This document shows positions 39,900-51,126 of a stretch of 64,000 bases of DNA, in pieces. The stretch covers positions 22,111 through 86,110 of the forward strand of contig NZ_CAHS01000004.1 in the NCBI RefSeq assembly GCF_001050515.1. The letters are read 5' to 3'. A model generated the notes under the pieces. It did not search any database, was not told the DNA's origin, and saw only the letters and a program-made list of their open reading frames with translations. Each line of letters opens with the position of its first letter. Positions within the stretch are counted from its first letter, which is position 1. The position numbers and the translations under genes were made by a program. Origin of the DNA: Erwinia piriflorinigrans CFBP 5888. GTDB taxonomy: Bacteria; Pseudomonadota; Gammaproteobacteria; Enterobacterales; Enterobacteriaceae.

Positions 39900-39915
39900 T
39901 GTGATTTGCATCACG
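39900..39915. promoter_or_regulatory. CRP site upstream of glpT
   Basis: TGTGA-N6-TCACG, one base from the perfect CRP consensus, about 220 bases upstream of the glpT start on the minus strand. E. coli glpT is also activated by cAMP-CRP. ATGTTC-N5-CG at 39760-39772 resembles one GlpR half-site but is not convincing. The rest of 39681-40057 holds no gene. Confidence 0.65.
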
Positions 39916-40010
39916 ATTATGCACGTGCGAATTTAACGGTTTCGTTTGGTGAGTGGTTCTGTTCTAAAAGGAACGCATTGCTGGCAGGCAGTTTGTGAGG
40001 GTAGGCGAAA

Positions 40011-40041
40011 CTGATTAACGCCATGTAATAGCGTTAATCAG
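40011..40041. repeat. Inverted repeat downstream of yehS
   Basis: Perfect 11-bp arms CTGATTAACGC/GCGTTAATCAG with a nine-base loop, 16 bases past the yehS stop on the minus strand. There is no clear T-run; it may act as a 3'-end stabilising hairpin. Confidence 0.7.
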
Positions 40042-40057
40042 CGACAAAGCAATAAGC

Positions 40058-40528
40058 TTATTTTTTGGCCGGGCGAATTTTCATTGTCAGACCTTTGAGG
40101 AAATTACGCAGGATCTGATCGCCACATTCACGGTAGTTTTTGTGTCCAGGCTTGCGGAAGATCGCGCCAATTTCCGACTGACCTACCGCAAAGTCAGCGC
40201 TTTTTAACAGCTCGATGATATCGGTAGTTTTCAGATCGAAGGCCACGCGCAGTTTTTTCATCATGATGTTATTAGTCATCTTGCGCTCAATGGAAGGCGC
40301 TGGCGCGTCTTCGCTTCTGCCACGGCGCTCAAAAATCAGGCCATTCAGAAAATAACCCATGATGACATCGGGGCAGGGGCGATAACCGGGCTCATCCTCT
40401 TTTTTCAGGAAGCTGTGCACTTCGGCTTCAGTGACTTCGCTCTCTGCCAGCGCCAGAATGCTCACGACTTTCGCATCGCTTAAATTCAGCATGTATCGCA
40501 CGCTGCGCAGGACGTCATTATTGGTCAT
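40058..40528 (-). CDS. yehS: DUF1456 protein YehS
   Basis: A 156-residue cytoplasmic protein of unknown function made of two copies of the DUF1456 domain: residues ~1-70 (MTNNDVLRSVRYMLNLSDAKVVSIL) and ~85-150 (MTNNIMMKKLRVAFDLKTTDIIELL), both ending in a Cys-containing FLNGL/FLKGL segment. ATG 40528 gives the standard N-terminus. In E. coli yehS lies elsewhere in the genome; here it is between glpT and metR, where yigM would be expected. Confidence 0.9.
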   Translation of the reverse strand: MTNNDVLRSVRYMLNLSDAKVVSILALAESEVTEAEVHSFLKKEDEPGYRPCPDVIMGYFLNGLIFERRGRSEDAPAPSIERKMTNNIMMKKLRVAFDLKTTDIIELLKSADFAVGQSEIGAIFRKPGHKNYRECGDQILRNFLKGLTMKIRPAKK

Positions 40529-40632
40529 AAAAACTCTCTTCAGTGAAACTGTTGCAGTGGGCGCAGTATACCCCTTCATCCCCCGGGCTGCATCCCGCTA
40601 AACCACCGCCAGCGATATTGCGCACGGCCAAT

Positions 40633-41571
40633 TCAGCCGCTGTGGGCAGAAGGGAGCGGCGTACCGGGACGTGACGCATCGCGTACCCGTGGTAAATGCT
40701 GACAGGCGTGCTGACGCGCGGAGCGGGTAAACGCCTCAATGACCGGTTGACGCTGTTCACCGTCGCGCACTGCGGCATACAGCCGACTCCATAAACCCTC
40801 ACCCAGCGCTTTAGTGACGACTAAGCCCTGGTGTTCAAAACTCTCCACCACCCAGTGCGGCAGGGCAGCGATGCCCATTCCGGCTGAAACCATCTGAATT
40901 AACAGCAGGGTATTATCCACGCTTTTCAGCGCCGGACTGATGCCCGCAGGCTGTAAGAAATGACGCCAGATATCCAGGCGCTGGCGCTGCACCGGGTAGA
41001 TCATCAGCACTTCGCTGGCCAAATCCTCTGGGGAGATTATCGCCTTTTGTGCCAGAGGGTGGTCAGGAGCCAATACCAGACGCACTTCAAAATCGAACAT
41101 CGGCGAGTAAAACAGCCCGCTGCGCGGCAGAATATCGGATGTCAGCACCACGTCCAGCTCACCTTGTTGCAGGGCTGGCTGCGGGTCAAACGTGACGCCT
41201 GATTTAAAATCCACCACCACCTGTGGCCAGCTTTGGCGGAATTCGTTGAGCGCCGGAGTCAGCCACTGAATACAGCTGTGGCACTCAATCGCGATGCGTA
41301 GCGTGGTCTGATGCGGTTCATGACAGGCTTGCAGGGCCTGCTGAATCTGCGGCAATACCTGTTCAGCCAGCTGGAGCAGAATCTCCCCCTGCGGCGTGAA
41401 GCGTAGCGGCTGGCTTTTACGCACAAAAAGTCGGAAACCGAGACGTTGCTCCAGGTCACTGAACTGGTGTGACAATGCTGACTGCGTTTGATGAAGCTGT
41501 GCGGCAGCGGCGGCCAGCGAGCCGGTATTTTGCAGAGCCTGAAGCGTTCGCAGGTGTTTAAGTTCGATCAT
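40633..41571 (-). CDS. metR: LysR-type activator of methionine genes, MetR
   Basis: Activates metE (and metH, glyA in relatives) with homocysteine as co-effector. The 312-residue LysR protein has its helix-turn-helix in residues 15-40 ([25 protein letters not shown]) and an effector domain starting [10 protein letters not shown]. It is divergent from metE across 151 bases, as in E. coli. Confidence 0.96.
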   Translation of the reverse strand: MIELKHLRTLQALQNTGSLAAAAAQLHQTQSALSHQFSDLEQRLGFRLFVRKSQPLRFTPQGEILLQLAEQVLPQIQQALQACHEPHQTTLRIAIECHSCIQWLTPALNEFRQSWPQVVVDFKSGVTFDPQPALQQGELDVVLTSDILPRSGLFYSPMFDFEVRLVLAPDHPLAQKAIISPEDLASEVLMIYPVQRQRLDIWRHFLQPAGISPALKSVDNTLLLIQMVSAGMGIAALPHWVVESFEHQGLVVTKALGEGLWSRLYAAVRDGEQRQPVIEAFTRSARQHACQHLPRVRDASRPGTPLPSAHSG

Positions 41572-41643
41572 GAGAGTCCTTCACATCGACAGTGAATATT
41601 TTGCGCTTGTGGTGAATACAGTACCTGCGGATTATAGCGGTGT

Positions 41644-41659
41644 AAACATCTGGACGTCC
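41644..41659. promoter_or_regulatory. Tandem met boxes in the metR/metE intergenic region
   Basis: Two adjacent 8-mers, AAACATCT and GGACGTCC, each matching six of eight bases of the MetJ box AGACGTCT. MetJ binds two or more adjacent boxes. The place, 64 bases before metE, fits repression of metE and perhaps metR by MetJ-SAM. Confidence 0.55.
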
Positions 41660-41722
41660 AAATGAATATTGAAGTGAATCAGGACGTGTTCAGCTAACGA
41701 TGAATATAAAGAGGCACAACTG

Positions 41723-43996
41723 ATGACTATTTTGAACCATACTCTCGGTTTCCCCCGTGTTGGCCTACAGCGCGAACTGAAAAAAGCGCAGGAAAGCTAC
41801 TGGGCTGGCAACAGCACTCAGGAACAACTGCTGGCAGTGGGACGCGAACTGCGCGCCCGTCACTGGCAGCAGCAGAAAGAGGCTGGTGTGGATCTGCTGC
41901 CGGTCGGTGACTTTGCCTGGTACGACCACGTACTGACTACCAGTCTGCTGCTGGGTAACGTTCCGGCACGTCACCAGAATAAAGAGGGTTCAGTTGACCT
42001 TGATACCCTTTTTCGTTTAGGCCGTGGCCGCGCACCGAGCGGTGAGCCCGCCGCAGCGGCAGAAATGACCAAATGGTTTAACACCAACTATCACTACATG
42101 GTGCCTGAATTCGTGCAGGGCCAGCAGTTCAAACTGACCTGGATTCAGTTACTGGATGAAGTCGACGAAGCGCTGGCGCTGGGCCATAAAGTGAAGCCTG
42201 TGCTGCTCGGCCCGGTGACCTACTTGTGGCTGGGTAAAGTGAAAGGCGACCCGTTTGACCGCCTTAACCTGTTGCAAGATATTCTGCCGGTATATCAGCA
42301 GGTGCTGGCTGAACTGGCTAAGCGCGATGTTGAATGGGTGCAGATTGACGAACCGGCGCTGGCGTTGGAACTGCCTTCCGAGTGGCTGGCGGCGTTTAAA
42401 CCTGCTTATGATGCGCTTCAGGGTGAGACTAAACTGCTGTTGACCACCTACTTCGACAGCATCGGTCAGAACCTTGATACCATCAGTACACTGCCGGTAC
42501 AGGGTCTGCATGTTGACCTGGTGCACGGTAAAGACGATATCACCCTGCTGAACAGCAAATTACCGTCAGACTGGCTGCTGTCCGTTGGTGTGATTAACGG
42601 TCGTAACGTCTGGCGCGCTGATCTCAGCAGCTGGTTTGAACGCCTCCAGCCTCTGGTTGCACAGCGCCAACAGCTGTGGATTGGTTCTTCCTGCTCACTG
42701 CTACACAGCCCGATCGATCTGAGCGTGGAAACCCGCCTGGATGAAGAAGTGAAGAGCTGGTTTGCCTTCGCCCTACAGAAGTGTTCTGAGCTGGCCCTGT
42801 TGAGCAACGCGCTGAACAACAATGACCCGGCTTCACTGGAAGCATGGAGTGCGCCAATTCGTGCCCGTAAGCACTCAACTCGCGTGCATAATGCCGCCGT
42901 GGGTCAGCGTCTGGCGGCCATTTCACCGCAGGACAGCCTGCGTAAGAATAGCTACCCGGTCCGTGCTGAAGCTCAGCGTCAGCGCTTCCAGCTGCCGGCT
43001 TGGCCAACCACGACCATTGGCTCTTTCCCGCAAACCACTGAAATTCGTGGACTGCGTCTCGACTTTAAACAGGGGCGTCTGGACGGCACCCACTACCGTA
43101 GCGGCATCGCGGAGCACATTAAGCAGGCTATCGTTGAGCAGGAGCGCTTAGGGCTGGACGTGCTGGTGCACGGCGAAGCGGAGCGTAACGACATGGTTGA
43201 GTACTTTGGCGAACACCTTGACGGCTTCATCTTTACGCAGAATGGCTGGGTGCAGAGCTACGGTTCACGCTGTGTGAAACCACCGGTTATTATCGGCGAT
43301 GTCAGCCGCCCGGAAGCGATCACCGTGGAATGGGCAAAATTTGCTCAGTCACTGACCGACAAGCCGGTAAAAGGCATGTTGACAGGCCCGGTCACCATCC
43401 TGTGTTGGTCATTCCCGCGTGAAGATGTTTCGCGTGAAACCATCGCCAAACAGATTGCGCTGGCGCTGCGTGATGAAGTTGAAGACCTGGAAAAAGCGGG
43501 CATCGGTATCATTCAGATTGATGAGCCTGCTCTGCGTGAAGGGCTGCCACTGCATCAGTCCGACTGGGCGGCTTATCTGGAGTGGGCGGTAGACGCCTTC
43601 CGTCTGAATGCCGCCGTCGCGCAGGACGACACCCAGATCCACACCCATATGTGCTACTGCGAGTTCAATGACATCATGGATTCGATTGCCGCACTGGATG
43701 CGGATGTGATCACCATTGAAACCTCGCGTTCTGATATGGAACTGCTGGAGTCGTTTGAAGAGTTCGAATATCCGAACGAAATCGGTCCAGGCGTTTACGA
43801 TATTCACTCGCCAAACGTACCGAGCGTAGAGTGGGTGGAAGCCCTGTTACTGAAAGCAGCACAGCGTATCCCAACCGAACGTCTGTGGGTTAATCCGGAC
43901 TGTGGCCTGAAAACGCGCGGCTGGACGGAAACTCGCCAGGCGCTGGCAAACATGGTGAAGGCGGCGCAAAACCTGCGTCAGACACAAAAAGCGTAA
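41723..43996 (+). CDS. metE: Cobalamin-independent methionine synthase
   Basis: Transfers methyl from 5-methyltetrahydropteroyl-triglutamate to homocysteine. The 757-residue protein is a tandem double barrel: an N-terminal half ([20 protein letters not shown]) and a catalytic C-terminal half starting near [12 protein letters not shown]. Zinc ligands are His and Cys in [11 protein letters not shown] and the Cys in NPDCGLKTR, with the catalytic-region [15 protein letters not shown]. Divergent from its activator metR. Confidence 0.97.
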   Translation: MTILNHTLGFPRVGLQRELKKAQESYWAGNSTQEQLLAVGRELRARHWQQQKEAGVDLLPVGDFAWYDHVLTTSLLLGNVPARHQNKEGSVDLDTLFRLGRGRAPSGEPAAAAEMTKWFNTNYHYMVPEFVQGQQFKLTWIQLLDEVDEALALGHKVKPVLLGPVTYLWLGKVKGDPFDRLNLLQDILPVYQQVLAELAKRDVEWVQIDEPALALELPSEWLAAFKPAYDALQGETKLLLTTYFDSIGQNLDTISTLPVQGLHVDLVHGKDDITLLNSKLPSDWLLSVGVINGRNVWRADLSSWFERLQPLVAQRQQLWIGSSCSLLHSPIDLSVETRLDEEVKSWFAFALQKCSELALLSNALNNNDPASLEAWSAPIRARKHSTRVHNAAVGQRLAAISPQDSLRKNSYPVRAEAQRQRFQLPAWPTTTIGSFPQTTEIRGLRLDFKQGRLDGTHYRSGIAEHIKQAIVEQERLGLDVLVHGEAERNDMVEYFGEHLDGFIFTQNGWVQSYGSRCVKPPVIIGDVSRPEAITVEWAKFAQSLTDKPVKGMLTGPVTILCWSFPREDVSRETIAKQIALALRDEVEDLEKAGIGIIQIDEPALREGLPLHQSDWAAYLEWAVDAFRLNAAVAQDDTQIHTHMCYCEFNDIMDSIAALDADVITIETSRSDMELLESFEEFEYPNEIGPGVYDIHSPNVPSVEWVEALLLKAAQRIPTERLWVNPDCGLKTRGWTETRQALANMVKAAQNLRQTQKA

Positions 43997-44039
43997 TGAT
44001 CTGTGTTGTGTTGTTGTGCTTTGTTGTAACGGTTAATTT

Positions 44040-44063
44040 GGGGCGCTTAGCGCCCCTTTTTTT
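44040..44063 (+). terminator. Terminator of metE overlapping the ysgA stop
   Basis: 7-bp stem GGGGCGC-TTA-GCGCCCC followed by seven T. The last two T (44062-44063) are also part of the ysgA stop codon read on the minus strand, so the two convergent genes are packed with no free spacer. Confidence 0.9.
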
Positions 44064-44898
44064 ATGCTTGCGGCGTTACACCATACTGCCTGAACCATGC
44101 CAGCATTCGTTGCCAGCCGTCTTTAGCTGACTCAGCATCATAGCTTGGGCGGTAGTCCGCGTTAAAAGCATGTCCGGCATCGGGATAGACAATAATTTCT
44201 GCATTGGAGTTGGCTGCACGCAGTGCATGACGCATGGTCTCAACACTGTCGAGAGGGATCCCATCATCTTTACCGCCGTAAAGGCCTAAAACGGGCGCAT
44301 TCAGATCCACGGCAATATCCACCGGGTGTTTCTGCTGCTTCATTGTCTTTTCCCCCACCAGCTTGCCATACCAGGCAACGGCGGCTTTCAGCTGCGGGTT
44401 ATGCGCGGCATAAAGCCAGGAAATACGCCCACCCCAGCAAAAACCAGTCACCGCTAAACGCCGCGTATCACCGCCGTGACGTGATGCCCAGTTCGCCACA
44501 TGGTCGAGGTCGGCCAGCACCTGACTGTCAGGCACCTTACTGACCACCTCTTTGAGCAACGTGGGGATATCGGTGTAGTCCGCGGGGTCGCCCTGACGAA
44601 AATAGAGTTCAGGGGCCACTGCCAGATAGCCTTCCAGCGCCAGTCGACGGCAAAGATCGCGAATATGTTCGTGAACGCCAAAAATTTCCTGTACCACTAA
44701 AACCACCGGCAAAGGGCCATGCGCGTGACGTGGTTTAGCGTGAAAGGCGGGCATATTCTCACCCTGAGTTGGGATGGAGGTCTCGCCACTAAGGATGTCG
44801 GCGCTGTCGGTAGTAATGGTACCGGCAGCGGCAGGGACGACCGCTGGCGCGAAGCCTTTGTTGCTCGACTTTTGTGTCATGTTATCTTCGGGTTTCAT
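44062..44898 (-). CDS. ysgA: Dienelactone hydrolase family protein YsgA
   Basis: A 278-residue alpha/beta hydrolase. The nucleophile is Cys in GFCWGG, the acid Asp in YGGKDDGIP and the His in PDAGHAF, giving the Cys-Asp-His triad of dienelactone hydrolases; the natural substrate in enterobacteria is unknown. Several starts are in frame. ATG 44898 has GGAG six bases upstream and is preferred; ATG 44904 and 44880 are alternatives, the last being nearest the E. coli N-terminus. Confidence 0.9.
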   Translation of the reverse strand: MKPEDNMTQKSSNKGFAPAVVPAAAGTITTDSADILSGETSIPTQGENMPAFHAKPRHAHGPLPVVLVVQEIFGVHEHIRDLCRRLALEGYLAVAPELYFRQGDPADYTDIPTLLKEVVSKVPDSQVLADLDHVANWASRHGGDTRRLAVTGFCWGGRISWLYAAHNPQLKAAVAWYGKLVGEKTMKQQKHPVDIAVDLNAPVLGLYGGKDDGIPLDSVETMRHALRAANSNAEIIVYPDAGHAFNADYRPSYDAESAKDGWQRMLAWFRQYGVTPQA

Positions 44899-45048
44899 GG
44901 TCATCTCCGTGCAGGCGCAACGCGCTGTCAGCTAACTATAGTCAGGAATGTGATGGGATCAGCAATCAAATCAGGGTAACTCCTTATCACCAGATAAAGC
45001 CAAACCACAGCACCAAATGTGGGAAAATGGCGATTGCTGATGGTTAAA

Positions 45049-45064
45049 TGTGATATGCATCGCT
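45049..45064 (+). promoter_or_regulatory. CRP site upstream of udp
   Basis: TGTGA-N6-TCGCT, a full left half and partial right half of the CRP consensus, 122 bases before udp. E. coli udp is controlled by CRP and CytR at two sites. A second, weaker candidate (TTGCA-N6-TCACA, 45143-45158) lies closer to the gene. The remainder of 44899-45185 has no gene. Confidence 0.5.
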
Positions 45065-45185
45065 TTTTGATGTATTTGAAATGTAATTTTCATTTTGATA
45101 AATGACGCTTGTCACATAAATTTCGGAGCAAGTTACTTACATTTGCATTTTGTTCACATCCTATTTTTTGTACCAGGAGTTTTAA

Positions 45186-45950
45186 ATGGCACAGTCTGAC
45201 GTTTTCCATCTTGGCCTTACCCGAGCCGACCTTCAGGGCGCTACGCTGGCCATTGTGCCCGGCGACCCGGAGCGGGTGAAAAAAATAGCCGTCCTGATGG
45301 ATAACCCGGTTCATCTGGCTTCGCACCGTGAATTTACCAGCTGGCGTGCCGAGCTTGGCGGCAAGGCGGTGATTGTTTGTTCAACCGGGATCGGGGGGCC
45401 TTCCACCTCCATCGCGGTGGAAGAACTGGCGCAGCTGGGCGTACGTACTTTTCTGCGTGTCGGGACGACCGGCGCTATCCAACCTGATATCAACGTGGGT
45501 GATGTGCTTGTCACCACCGGCTCTGTCAGGCTGGACGGAGCCAGCCTGCACTTTGCACCGCTGGAGTTTCCGGCGGTAGCGGACTTTACCTGTACGACCG
45601 CGCTGGTGGATGCAGCAAAGGCGCAGGGGGCAAAAACGCATATCGGTATCACGGCTTCCTCCGACACCTTCTATCCCGGCCAGGAGCGTTATGACACCTT
45701 CTCTGGTCGGGTGGTGAGTCGTTTCCAAAATTCCATGAAAGAGTGGCAACAGATGGGCGTGCTGAATTATGAAATGGAATCGGCAACGTTGCTCACCATG
45801 TGTGCCAGCCAGGGGCTGCGTGCCGGAATGGTCGCAGGGGTAATTGTTAACCGCTCTCAGCAGGAGATCCCCGATGCGGAAACCATGAAAAGAACCGAGA
45901 GTGATGCGGTGAAAATCGTGGTTGAAGCGGCCCGTCGTTTGCTTGAGTGA
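45186..45950 (+). CDS. udp: Uridine phosphorylase
   Basis: Cleaves uridine with phosphate to uracil and ribose-1-phosphate. The 254-residue nucleoside phosphorylase has [12 protein letters not shown] at the phosphate site, STGIGGPS, the family signature [19 protein letters not shown] and [12 protein letters not shown] with the substrate-binding Glu-Met-Glu. CAGGAG precedes the ATG. Confidence 0.96.
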   Translation: MAQSDVFHLGLTRADLQGATLAIVPGDPERVKKIAVLMDNPVHLASHREFTSWRAELGGKAVIVCSTGIGGPSTSIAVEELAQLGVRTFLRVGTTGAIQPDINVGDVLVTTGSVRLDGASLHFAPLEFPAVADFTCTTALVDAAKAQGAKTHIGITASSDTFYPGQERYDTFSGRVVSRFQNSMKEWQQMGVLNYEMESATLLTMCASQGLRAGMVAGVIVNRSQQEIPDAETMKRTESDAVKIVVEAARRLLE

Positions 45951-46123
45951 TCCCTGATGCGGGCCACGCCCGTTTGTGGCCTGCAAATATCGCTTCATTG
46001 CAATATATCCTCGAGTGGCCTCGCTTTTTGACTTTGACGTCACGAGATCTGTTGCATTTTGTCTGGACATTTATACAGTGCGCCTCTATTTTTCCCCAGT
46101 CAGGGTTCAGCAGGAGAAAAAGG

Positions 46124-47668
46124 GTGGATGTCACAATTATTTACGGGGCAGGCTTTGCTCTGGCCGGAATACTGGCGGGGTGGCTGTTTGCCTCGCTGCG
46201 CTGTCAGCAGCAGCTGGCGAAAGGCGAAACTGAACGGCAGCTGCTGCTACAGTCAGCGGAACAGATGCAGAATGAACGCCAGCGTTTGCAGCAGCAGCTG
46301 GATAGTTCTCTGCTGATGCAAAAGCAGAGTGAACAGGAGCAGCGCCAGCTGCATGGTTCTCTGGCCGCCGCCGAGGAAAAATTGCATCACCTTGAACACT
46401 GGCGCAGTGAAGCCGAGCAGCTGACGCGTGAGCTGCGCGCGCAGCTGGAGATTAACAGCGCCCAGGAGGCTGAGCTGCGCGAAGTCACCACTCGGCTGGA
46501 AGAGACGCGCATGGCTGCTGAAGAGAAACAGCGTCTTTTGGTCAACAGCGAACAGCGCCTCAATGCCCAGTTTGAAAATCTGGCCAATCGCATTTTCGAA
46601 AATAGCGGTCGCCGTGTTGATGAACAAAATCGCCAGAGCCTGCATGGTTTGATTACCCCCTTGCGTGAACAGCTTGAGGGCTTTCGCCGTCAGGTACAGG
46701 ATGGGTTCGGCCAGGAAGCGCGTGAACGGCATACGCTCTCCCACGAAATTCGCAACCTGCAACAGCTGAATGCCCGCATGGCGCAAGAAGCCATTAACCT
46801 GACAAAGGCGTTGAAAGGGGACAACAAAACCCAGGGTAACTGGGGGGAAGTGGTTCTCAGCCGGGTTCTGGAAGCCTCTGGCCTGCGCGAAGGGCATGAA
46901 TATGAAACCCAGGTCACTATTCAGCTGGAACAGAATGGACGCATGCAGCCTGACGTCATTGTCCGTTTGCCACAGGGTAAAGATGTGGTTATCGATGCGA
47001 AGATGACGCTGGTCGCCTATGAACGCTACTTTAACAGCGAAGATGAAGTACAGCGTGAGGCGGCGGTCAGCGAACATATCGCCGCTATTCGTGGACACCT
47101 GCGGCAATTGAGCCGAAAAGATTATCAACAATTGCCGGGTTTACGCTCGCTGGATTATGTGTTGATGTTTATTCCGGTTGAGCCAGCCTTCCTGCTGGCT
47201 ATCGACAGGCAGCCTGAACTGATTAACGAAGCGCTGAACCAAAATATCATGCTGGTCAGTCCGACCACGCTGCTGGTGGCGCTGCGAACCATCAGCAATC
47301 TGTGGCGTTACGAGCATCAAAGCCGACATGCGCAGCGCATTGCCGAGCGCGCTACTCGTCTGTACGACAAAATGCGTCTTTTTGTCGATGATATGAGCGG
47401 CATCGGGCAAAACCTTGATAAGGCACAGGACAGCTACCGCCAGGCAATGAAAAAACTGTCGGAAGGGCGCGGCAACCTGATTGCCCAAACCGAAGGTTTT
47501 CGCCAAATGGGTGTTGAGATTAAGCGGCCGATTAATCCACGGCTGGTGGAGCAGGCTCTGCCGGAAGAGGCTGAAGAAGCTGAAGAGGCACAGGACGATC
47601 TGCGCGAACATGGCGCTGAAAGCGGCGATTTTTCTTCCGACAGAATGCCTCACGGCATCAATGAATAA
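46124..47668 (+). CDS. rmuC: DNA recombination protein RmuC
   Basis: Inner-membrane-anchored protein with a nuclease-like domain that limits inversions between short inverted repeats. From GTG 46124 (CAGGAG 7 bases upstream) it has 514 residues: one N-terminal membrane helix (IIYGAGFALAGILAGWLFASL), a long coiled coil (about residues 25-180) and the RmuC domain with GNWGEVVL, MQPDVIVRLP and DAKMTLVAYERY resembling a PD-(D/E)xK core. The tail is acidic. The ATG at 45947 would overlap udp and add 59 non-conserved residues. Confidence 0.93.
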   Translation: MDVTIIYGAGFALAGILAGWLFASLRCQQQLAKGETERQLLLQSAEQMQNERQRLQQQLDSSLLMQKQSEQEQRQLHGSLAAAEEKLHHLEHWRSEAEQLTRELRAQLEINSAQEAELREVTTRLEETRMAAEEKQRLLVNSEQRLNAQFENLANRIFENSGRRVDEQNRQSLHGLITPLREQLEGFRRQVQDGFGQEARERHTLSHEIRNLQQLNARMAQEAINLTKALKGDNKTQGNWGEVVLSRVLEASGLREGHEYETQVTIQLEQNGRMQPDVIVRLPQGKDVVIDAKMTLVAYERYFNSEDEVQREAAVSEHIAAIRGHLRQLSRKDYQQLPGLRSLDYVLMFIPVEPAFLLAIDRQPELINEALNQNIMLVSPTTLLVALRTISNLWRYEHQSRHAQRIAERATRLYDKMRLFVDDMSGIGQNLDKAQDSYRQAMKKLSEGRGNLIAQTEGFRQMGVEIKRPINPRLVEQALPEEAEEAEEAQDDLREHGAESGDFSSDRMPHGINE

Positions 47669-47744
47669 GTGCAGGGTCAGTGTTTGCATTGCCTGACTCT
47701 GATACACTGAGCCAATATATTTGATTGTAGAGCAGGCAAAACAA

Positions 47745-48500
47745 ATGGCAGATGAATCAAAGGATACCACCCACTTCGGCTATCGCACCGTCGCCAAAGA
47801 TGAAAAAGCCGATATGGTTGCTGATGTTTTCCATTCCGTTGCGGCCAAATATGACCTGATGAACGATCTGATGTCATTCGGTATTCACCGCGTTTGGAAG
47901 CGTTTTACCATCGATTGCAGCGGCGTGCGTCGTGGGCAGCGCGTTCTCGATCTGGCGGGGGGGACTGGCGATCTCACTGCGAAGTTCTCGCGTCTGGTTG
48001 GGGAAACCGGTGAAGTGGTACTGGCGGACATCAATAGTTCGATGTTAAAAGTGGGCCGCGAAAAGCTGCGTAACAGAGGGATTATTGGCAACGTCAATTA
48101 CGTGCAGGCGAATGCCGAAGCTCTGCCGTTCCCGGATAACTATTTCGACTGTATCACTATTGCTTTTGGCCTGCGTAACGTCACTGAAAAAGATAAGGCG
48201 CTGGCGTCAATGTTCCGTGTACTTAAACCGGGCGGACGTCTGCTGGTGCTGGAATTTTCTAAGCCTCAGTTTGAGCTATTGAGCAAGGCTTACGACGCTT
48301 ACTCTTTCCATATCCTGCCGCGAATCGGTGAGGTTGTGGCTAAAGACGCCGGCAGCTATCGCTACCTGGCAGAATCCATCCGTATGCATCCCGATCAGGA
48401 AACCCTGAAGCAAATGATGACGGATGTGGGCTTTGAAAACACCACGTACCACAACCTGACGGGCGGCATTGTTGCCTTGCACCGTGGATTTAAGTTTTAA
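47745..48500 (+). CDS. ubiE: Ubiquinone/menaquinone C-methyltransferase UbiE
   Basis: SAM-dependent C-methylation in both ubiquinone and menaquinone pathways. The 251 residues equal the E. coli length. SAM motif I is [12 protein letters not shown], followed by [16 protein letters not shown] and [20 protein letters not shown] 47745 (MADESK) matches the family; an in-frame ATG at 47721 is less likely. It leads the ubiE-ubiJ-ubiB run. Confidence 0.97.
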   Translation: MADESKDTTHFGYRTVAKDEKADMVADVFHSVAAKYDLMNDLMSFGIHRVWKRFTIDCSGVRRGQRVLDLAGGTGDLTAKFSRLVGETGEVVLADINSSMLKVGREKLRNRGIIGNVNYVQANAEALPFPDNYFDCITIAFGLRNVTEKDKALASMFRVLKPGGRLLVLEFSKPQFELLSKAYDAYSFHILPRIGEVVAKDAGSYRYLAESIRMHPDQETLKQMMTDVGFENTTYHNLTGGIVALHRGFKF

Positions 48501-48512
48501 ACAGGGATACGC

Positions 48513-49118
48513 ATGACATTAATGCCGCTGTTAACTGCTAGTCTGGAAACCGCGCTAAACCAGATTTTATATCGCGACCGTGGACTGAAGTCGGCTCGTC
48601 AGCGTCTCAATGGTCGCAGCCTGGCGATTGTTCTGACCGAGCTGAAGCAGCCGATGACTTTTATCTTCAGTGAACAGCAGGTTGATGTGATTGGTCACTG
48701 GGATGATATTCCGGACTGTACGGTGAAAACCCGTGTCGCCACGCTGTCAAAATTACGCGATCGCCAGCAGCTGACCTCGCTTATCCGCAGCGGCGAACTG
48801 GAGGTCGAGGGTGACCTCCAGGTGGTGCAGCAATTTTCTGCTCTACTGGATATGGCTGAAATGGACCCGGCAGAATACCTCTCGCCCTGGATTGGCGACA
48901 TTGCAGCCCAGGGGGTGACTCAGTTTGTGCGCCGTGGTTTGAATGCTGTGCGGCACAATGCGCAACGTAAGCAGGGTTATCTGGCGCAGACACTGACCGA
49001 AGAGTGGCGTCTGGCTCCGGGGCCGCTTGAACTTGCCTGGTTTGCCGAAGAAGTTGATGCGCTGGCGCATTCACTGGATTCTCTTGATACCCGCATTAGC
49101 CATCAGGAGGAAAAATGA
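48513..49118 (+). CDS. ubiJ: Ubiquinone biosynthesis accessory factor UbiJ
   Basis: Lipid-binding SCP2-domain protein that supports the late ubiquinone hydroxylases in the Ubi complex. The 201 residues equal E. coli UbiJ (YigP). The N-terminal SCP2 fold spans about residues 15-110 ([26 protein letters not shown]) and the C-terminal part is helical. In E. coli the 3' half also encodes the sRNA EsrE; this was not tested here. The stop overlaps ubiB by four bases. Confidence 0.93.
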   Translation: MTLMPLLTASLETALNQILYRDRGLKSARQRLNGRSLAIVLTELKQPMTFIFSEQQVDVIGHWDDIPDCTVKTRVATLSKLRDRQQLTSLIRSGELEVEGDLQVVQQFSALLDMAEMDPAEYLSPWIGDIAAQGVTQFVRRGLNAVRHNAQRKQGYLAQTLTEEWRLAPGPLELAWFAEEVDALAHSLDSLDTRISHQEEK

Positions 49119-50752
49119 CCTTCGGTGAACTGCGTCGTCTCTATCTGATTATCCGCGTTTTTCTCAGTTACGGCCTTGACGAGCTGATCCCTAAAACACG
49201 CCTGGCGCTGCCACTGCGGCTCTGGCGTAAATGTCTGTTCTGGATGCCAAACAACCATAAAGACCAGCCTCTGGGCACGCGTTTACGCCTGGCACTGGAG
49301 CAGCTGGGGCCGGTGTGGATTAAGTTTGGTCAGATGATGTCCACCCGCCGTGACCTGTTCCCGCCTCACATTGCCGATCAGCTGGCAATGTTGCAGGACA
49401 AAGTGGCACCTTTCGACGGCGCACAGGCGCTACAGCTGATTGAGCTTTCGTTAGGCGCACCGGTTGAAAGCCAGTTTGATGACTTCAACATTGTCCCGTT
49501 AGCGTCCGCATCAATCGCTCAAGTGCATACGGCAACGTTGAAAGAGAATGGCCGTGAAGTGGTGATAAAAGTGATCAGGCCCGATATCCTGCCGGTCATC
49601 AAAGCGGACATGAAGCTGATTTACCGACTGGCGCGCTGGGTCCCGCGCTTGCTGCCCGATGGCCGCCGTCTGCGTCCGCAGGAAGTGGTTGCTGACTATG
49701 AAAAGACGCTGCTTGACGAGCTGAATCTGCTGCGCGAAGCGGCCAATGCTATCCAGCTACGGCGTAACTTTGCCGATGGGCAGATGCTCTATGTCCCGGA
49801 AATTTACTCGGACTACTGTAGCGAGAACATGCTGGTGATGGAACGTATTTACGGTATTCCTATCTCCGATGTGGCCACGCTGGAACAGCACGGTGTTAAC
49901 ATGAAGCTGCTGGCTGAACGTGGCGTGCAGGTGTTCTTTACCCAGGTCTTCCGCGACAGTTTCTTCCATGCGGATATGCACCCGGGCAATATCTTTGTCA
50001 GCTACGAACATCCTGAAGATCCGCAATATATTGGCATTGACTGCGGTATTGTCGGTTCTTTGAACAAGGAAGATAAACGCTATCTGGCAGAAAATTTCAT
50101 CGCTTTCTTTAATCGTGACTACCGCAAGGTTGCGGAACTTCATGTCGATTCTGGCTGGGTTCCGGCAGACACTAACGTGGAAGATTTTGAGTTTGCCATC
50201 CGCACCGTATGTGAGCCGATTTTCGAAAAACCGCTGGCAGAAATTTCCTTCGGCCATGTGTTGCTGAATCTGTTTAATACCGCGCGCCGCTTTAACATGG
50301 AAGTCCAGCCGCAGCTGGTTCTGCTGCAGAAAACGCTGCTGTATGTGGAAGGGGTGGGTCGCCAGCTTTATCCGCAGCTGGATTTGTGGAAAACCGCCAA
50401 GCCTTTCCTTGAAAACTGGATTAAAGACCAGATGGGTATTCAGGCCATTGTGCGTGCGCTAAAAGAGAAAGCGCCATTTTGGGCGGAGAAACTGCCGGAG
50501 TTACCGGAGCTGTTCTATGACAGCCTGCGTCAGCACAAGCATTTGCAGCACAGTGTTGACCGACTGACTACTGACCTGAGAGGTGAGCGGGTCAGGCAAC
50601 ATCAGTCGCATTATTTATTTGGTGTCGGTGCGACTCTGTTGCTGAGTGGCACTGCGGTCGTGCTGTCGCGTCCGGCATGGGATACCCTTGCCGCAGGCCT
50701 GATAGCCGCAGGCGTTGTGGCCTGGCTGGTGGGTTGGCGCAAGACAAGCTGA
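49115..50752 (+). CDS. ubiB: Ubiquinone biosynthesis ATPase UbiB
   Basis: Atypical ABC1/ADCK-family kinase-like ATPase needed for ubiquinone biosynthesis or delivery. The 545-residue protein carries the KxGQ motif ([11 protein letters not shown]), [25 protein letters not shown] with the A-rich loop and Lys, [10 protein letters not shown] and the DCGIVG metal motif. It ends in two transmembrane helices ([33 protein letters not shown]). Confidence 0.96.
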   Translation: MTFGELRRLYLIIRVFLSYGLDELIPKTRLALPLRLWRKCLFWMPNNHKDQPLGTRLRLALEQLGPVWIKFGQMMSTRRDLFPPHIADQLAMLQDKVAPFDGAQALQLIELSLGAPVESQFDDFNIVPLASASIAQVHTATLKENGREVVIKVIRPDILPVIKADMKLIYRLARWVPRLLPDGRRLRPQEVVADYEKTLLDELNLLREAANAIQLRRNFADGQMLYVPEIYSDYCSENMLVMERIYGIPISDVATLEQHGVNMKLLAERGVQVFFTQVFRDSFFHADMHPGNIFVSYEHPEDPQYIGIDCGIVGSLNKEDKRYLAENFIAFFNRDYRKVAELHVDSGWVPADTNVEDFEFAIRTVCEPIFEKPLAEISFGHVLLNLFNTARRFNMEVQPQLVLLQKTLLYVEGVGRQLYPQLDLWKTAKPFLENWIKDQMGIQAIVRALKEKAPFWAEKLPELPELFYDSLRQHKHLQHSVDRLTTDLRGERVRQHQSHYLFGVGATLLLSGTAVVLSRPAWDTLAAGLIAAGVVAWLVGWRKTS

Positions 50753-50871
50753 CCGTCAGGAAAGGTAAATAGGCCGCTTATTGCGCGCGTAAAAGGCTTT
50801 GCGCATCGTCAGTAAGACATAAGCTGTTATATACTGGAAACTCGCGTCAATTATTAATATCAGAGGTAATA

Positions 50872-51123
50872 ATGGGTGGCATTACACTTCCGCATTTATT
50901 GATTATAGCCGTACTGGTGGTACTGCTGTTTGGTACCAAAAAACTGCGTTCACTGGGTTCTGACCTCGGTTCTTCTATCAAGGGCTTCAAAAAAGCCATG
51001 AGCGATGAAGACGATAAAGAAAAAGAGAAAGCAAATGCTGACGATGCTGATTTTAACGCCAAACTGGCTGACAAACAGCATACTGAAGTGAAGAAAGAAG
51101 ACGTTAAGAACGACAAGGTATAA
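50872..51123 (+). CDS. tatA: Sec-independent translocase subunit TatA
   Basis: Forms the size-adapting pore of the twin-arginine system. The 83-residue protein has a short N-terminal helix ([16 protein letters not shown]), the conserved FGTKKLR hinge, the amphipathic helix [16 protein letters not shown] and a charged tail. First gene of tatABC. Confidence 0.96.
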   Translation: MGGITLPHLLIIAVLVVLLFGTKKLRSLGSDLGSSIKGFKKAMSDEDDKEKEKANADDADFNAKLADKQHTEVKKEDVKNDKV

Positions 51124-51126
51124 ACC

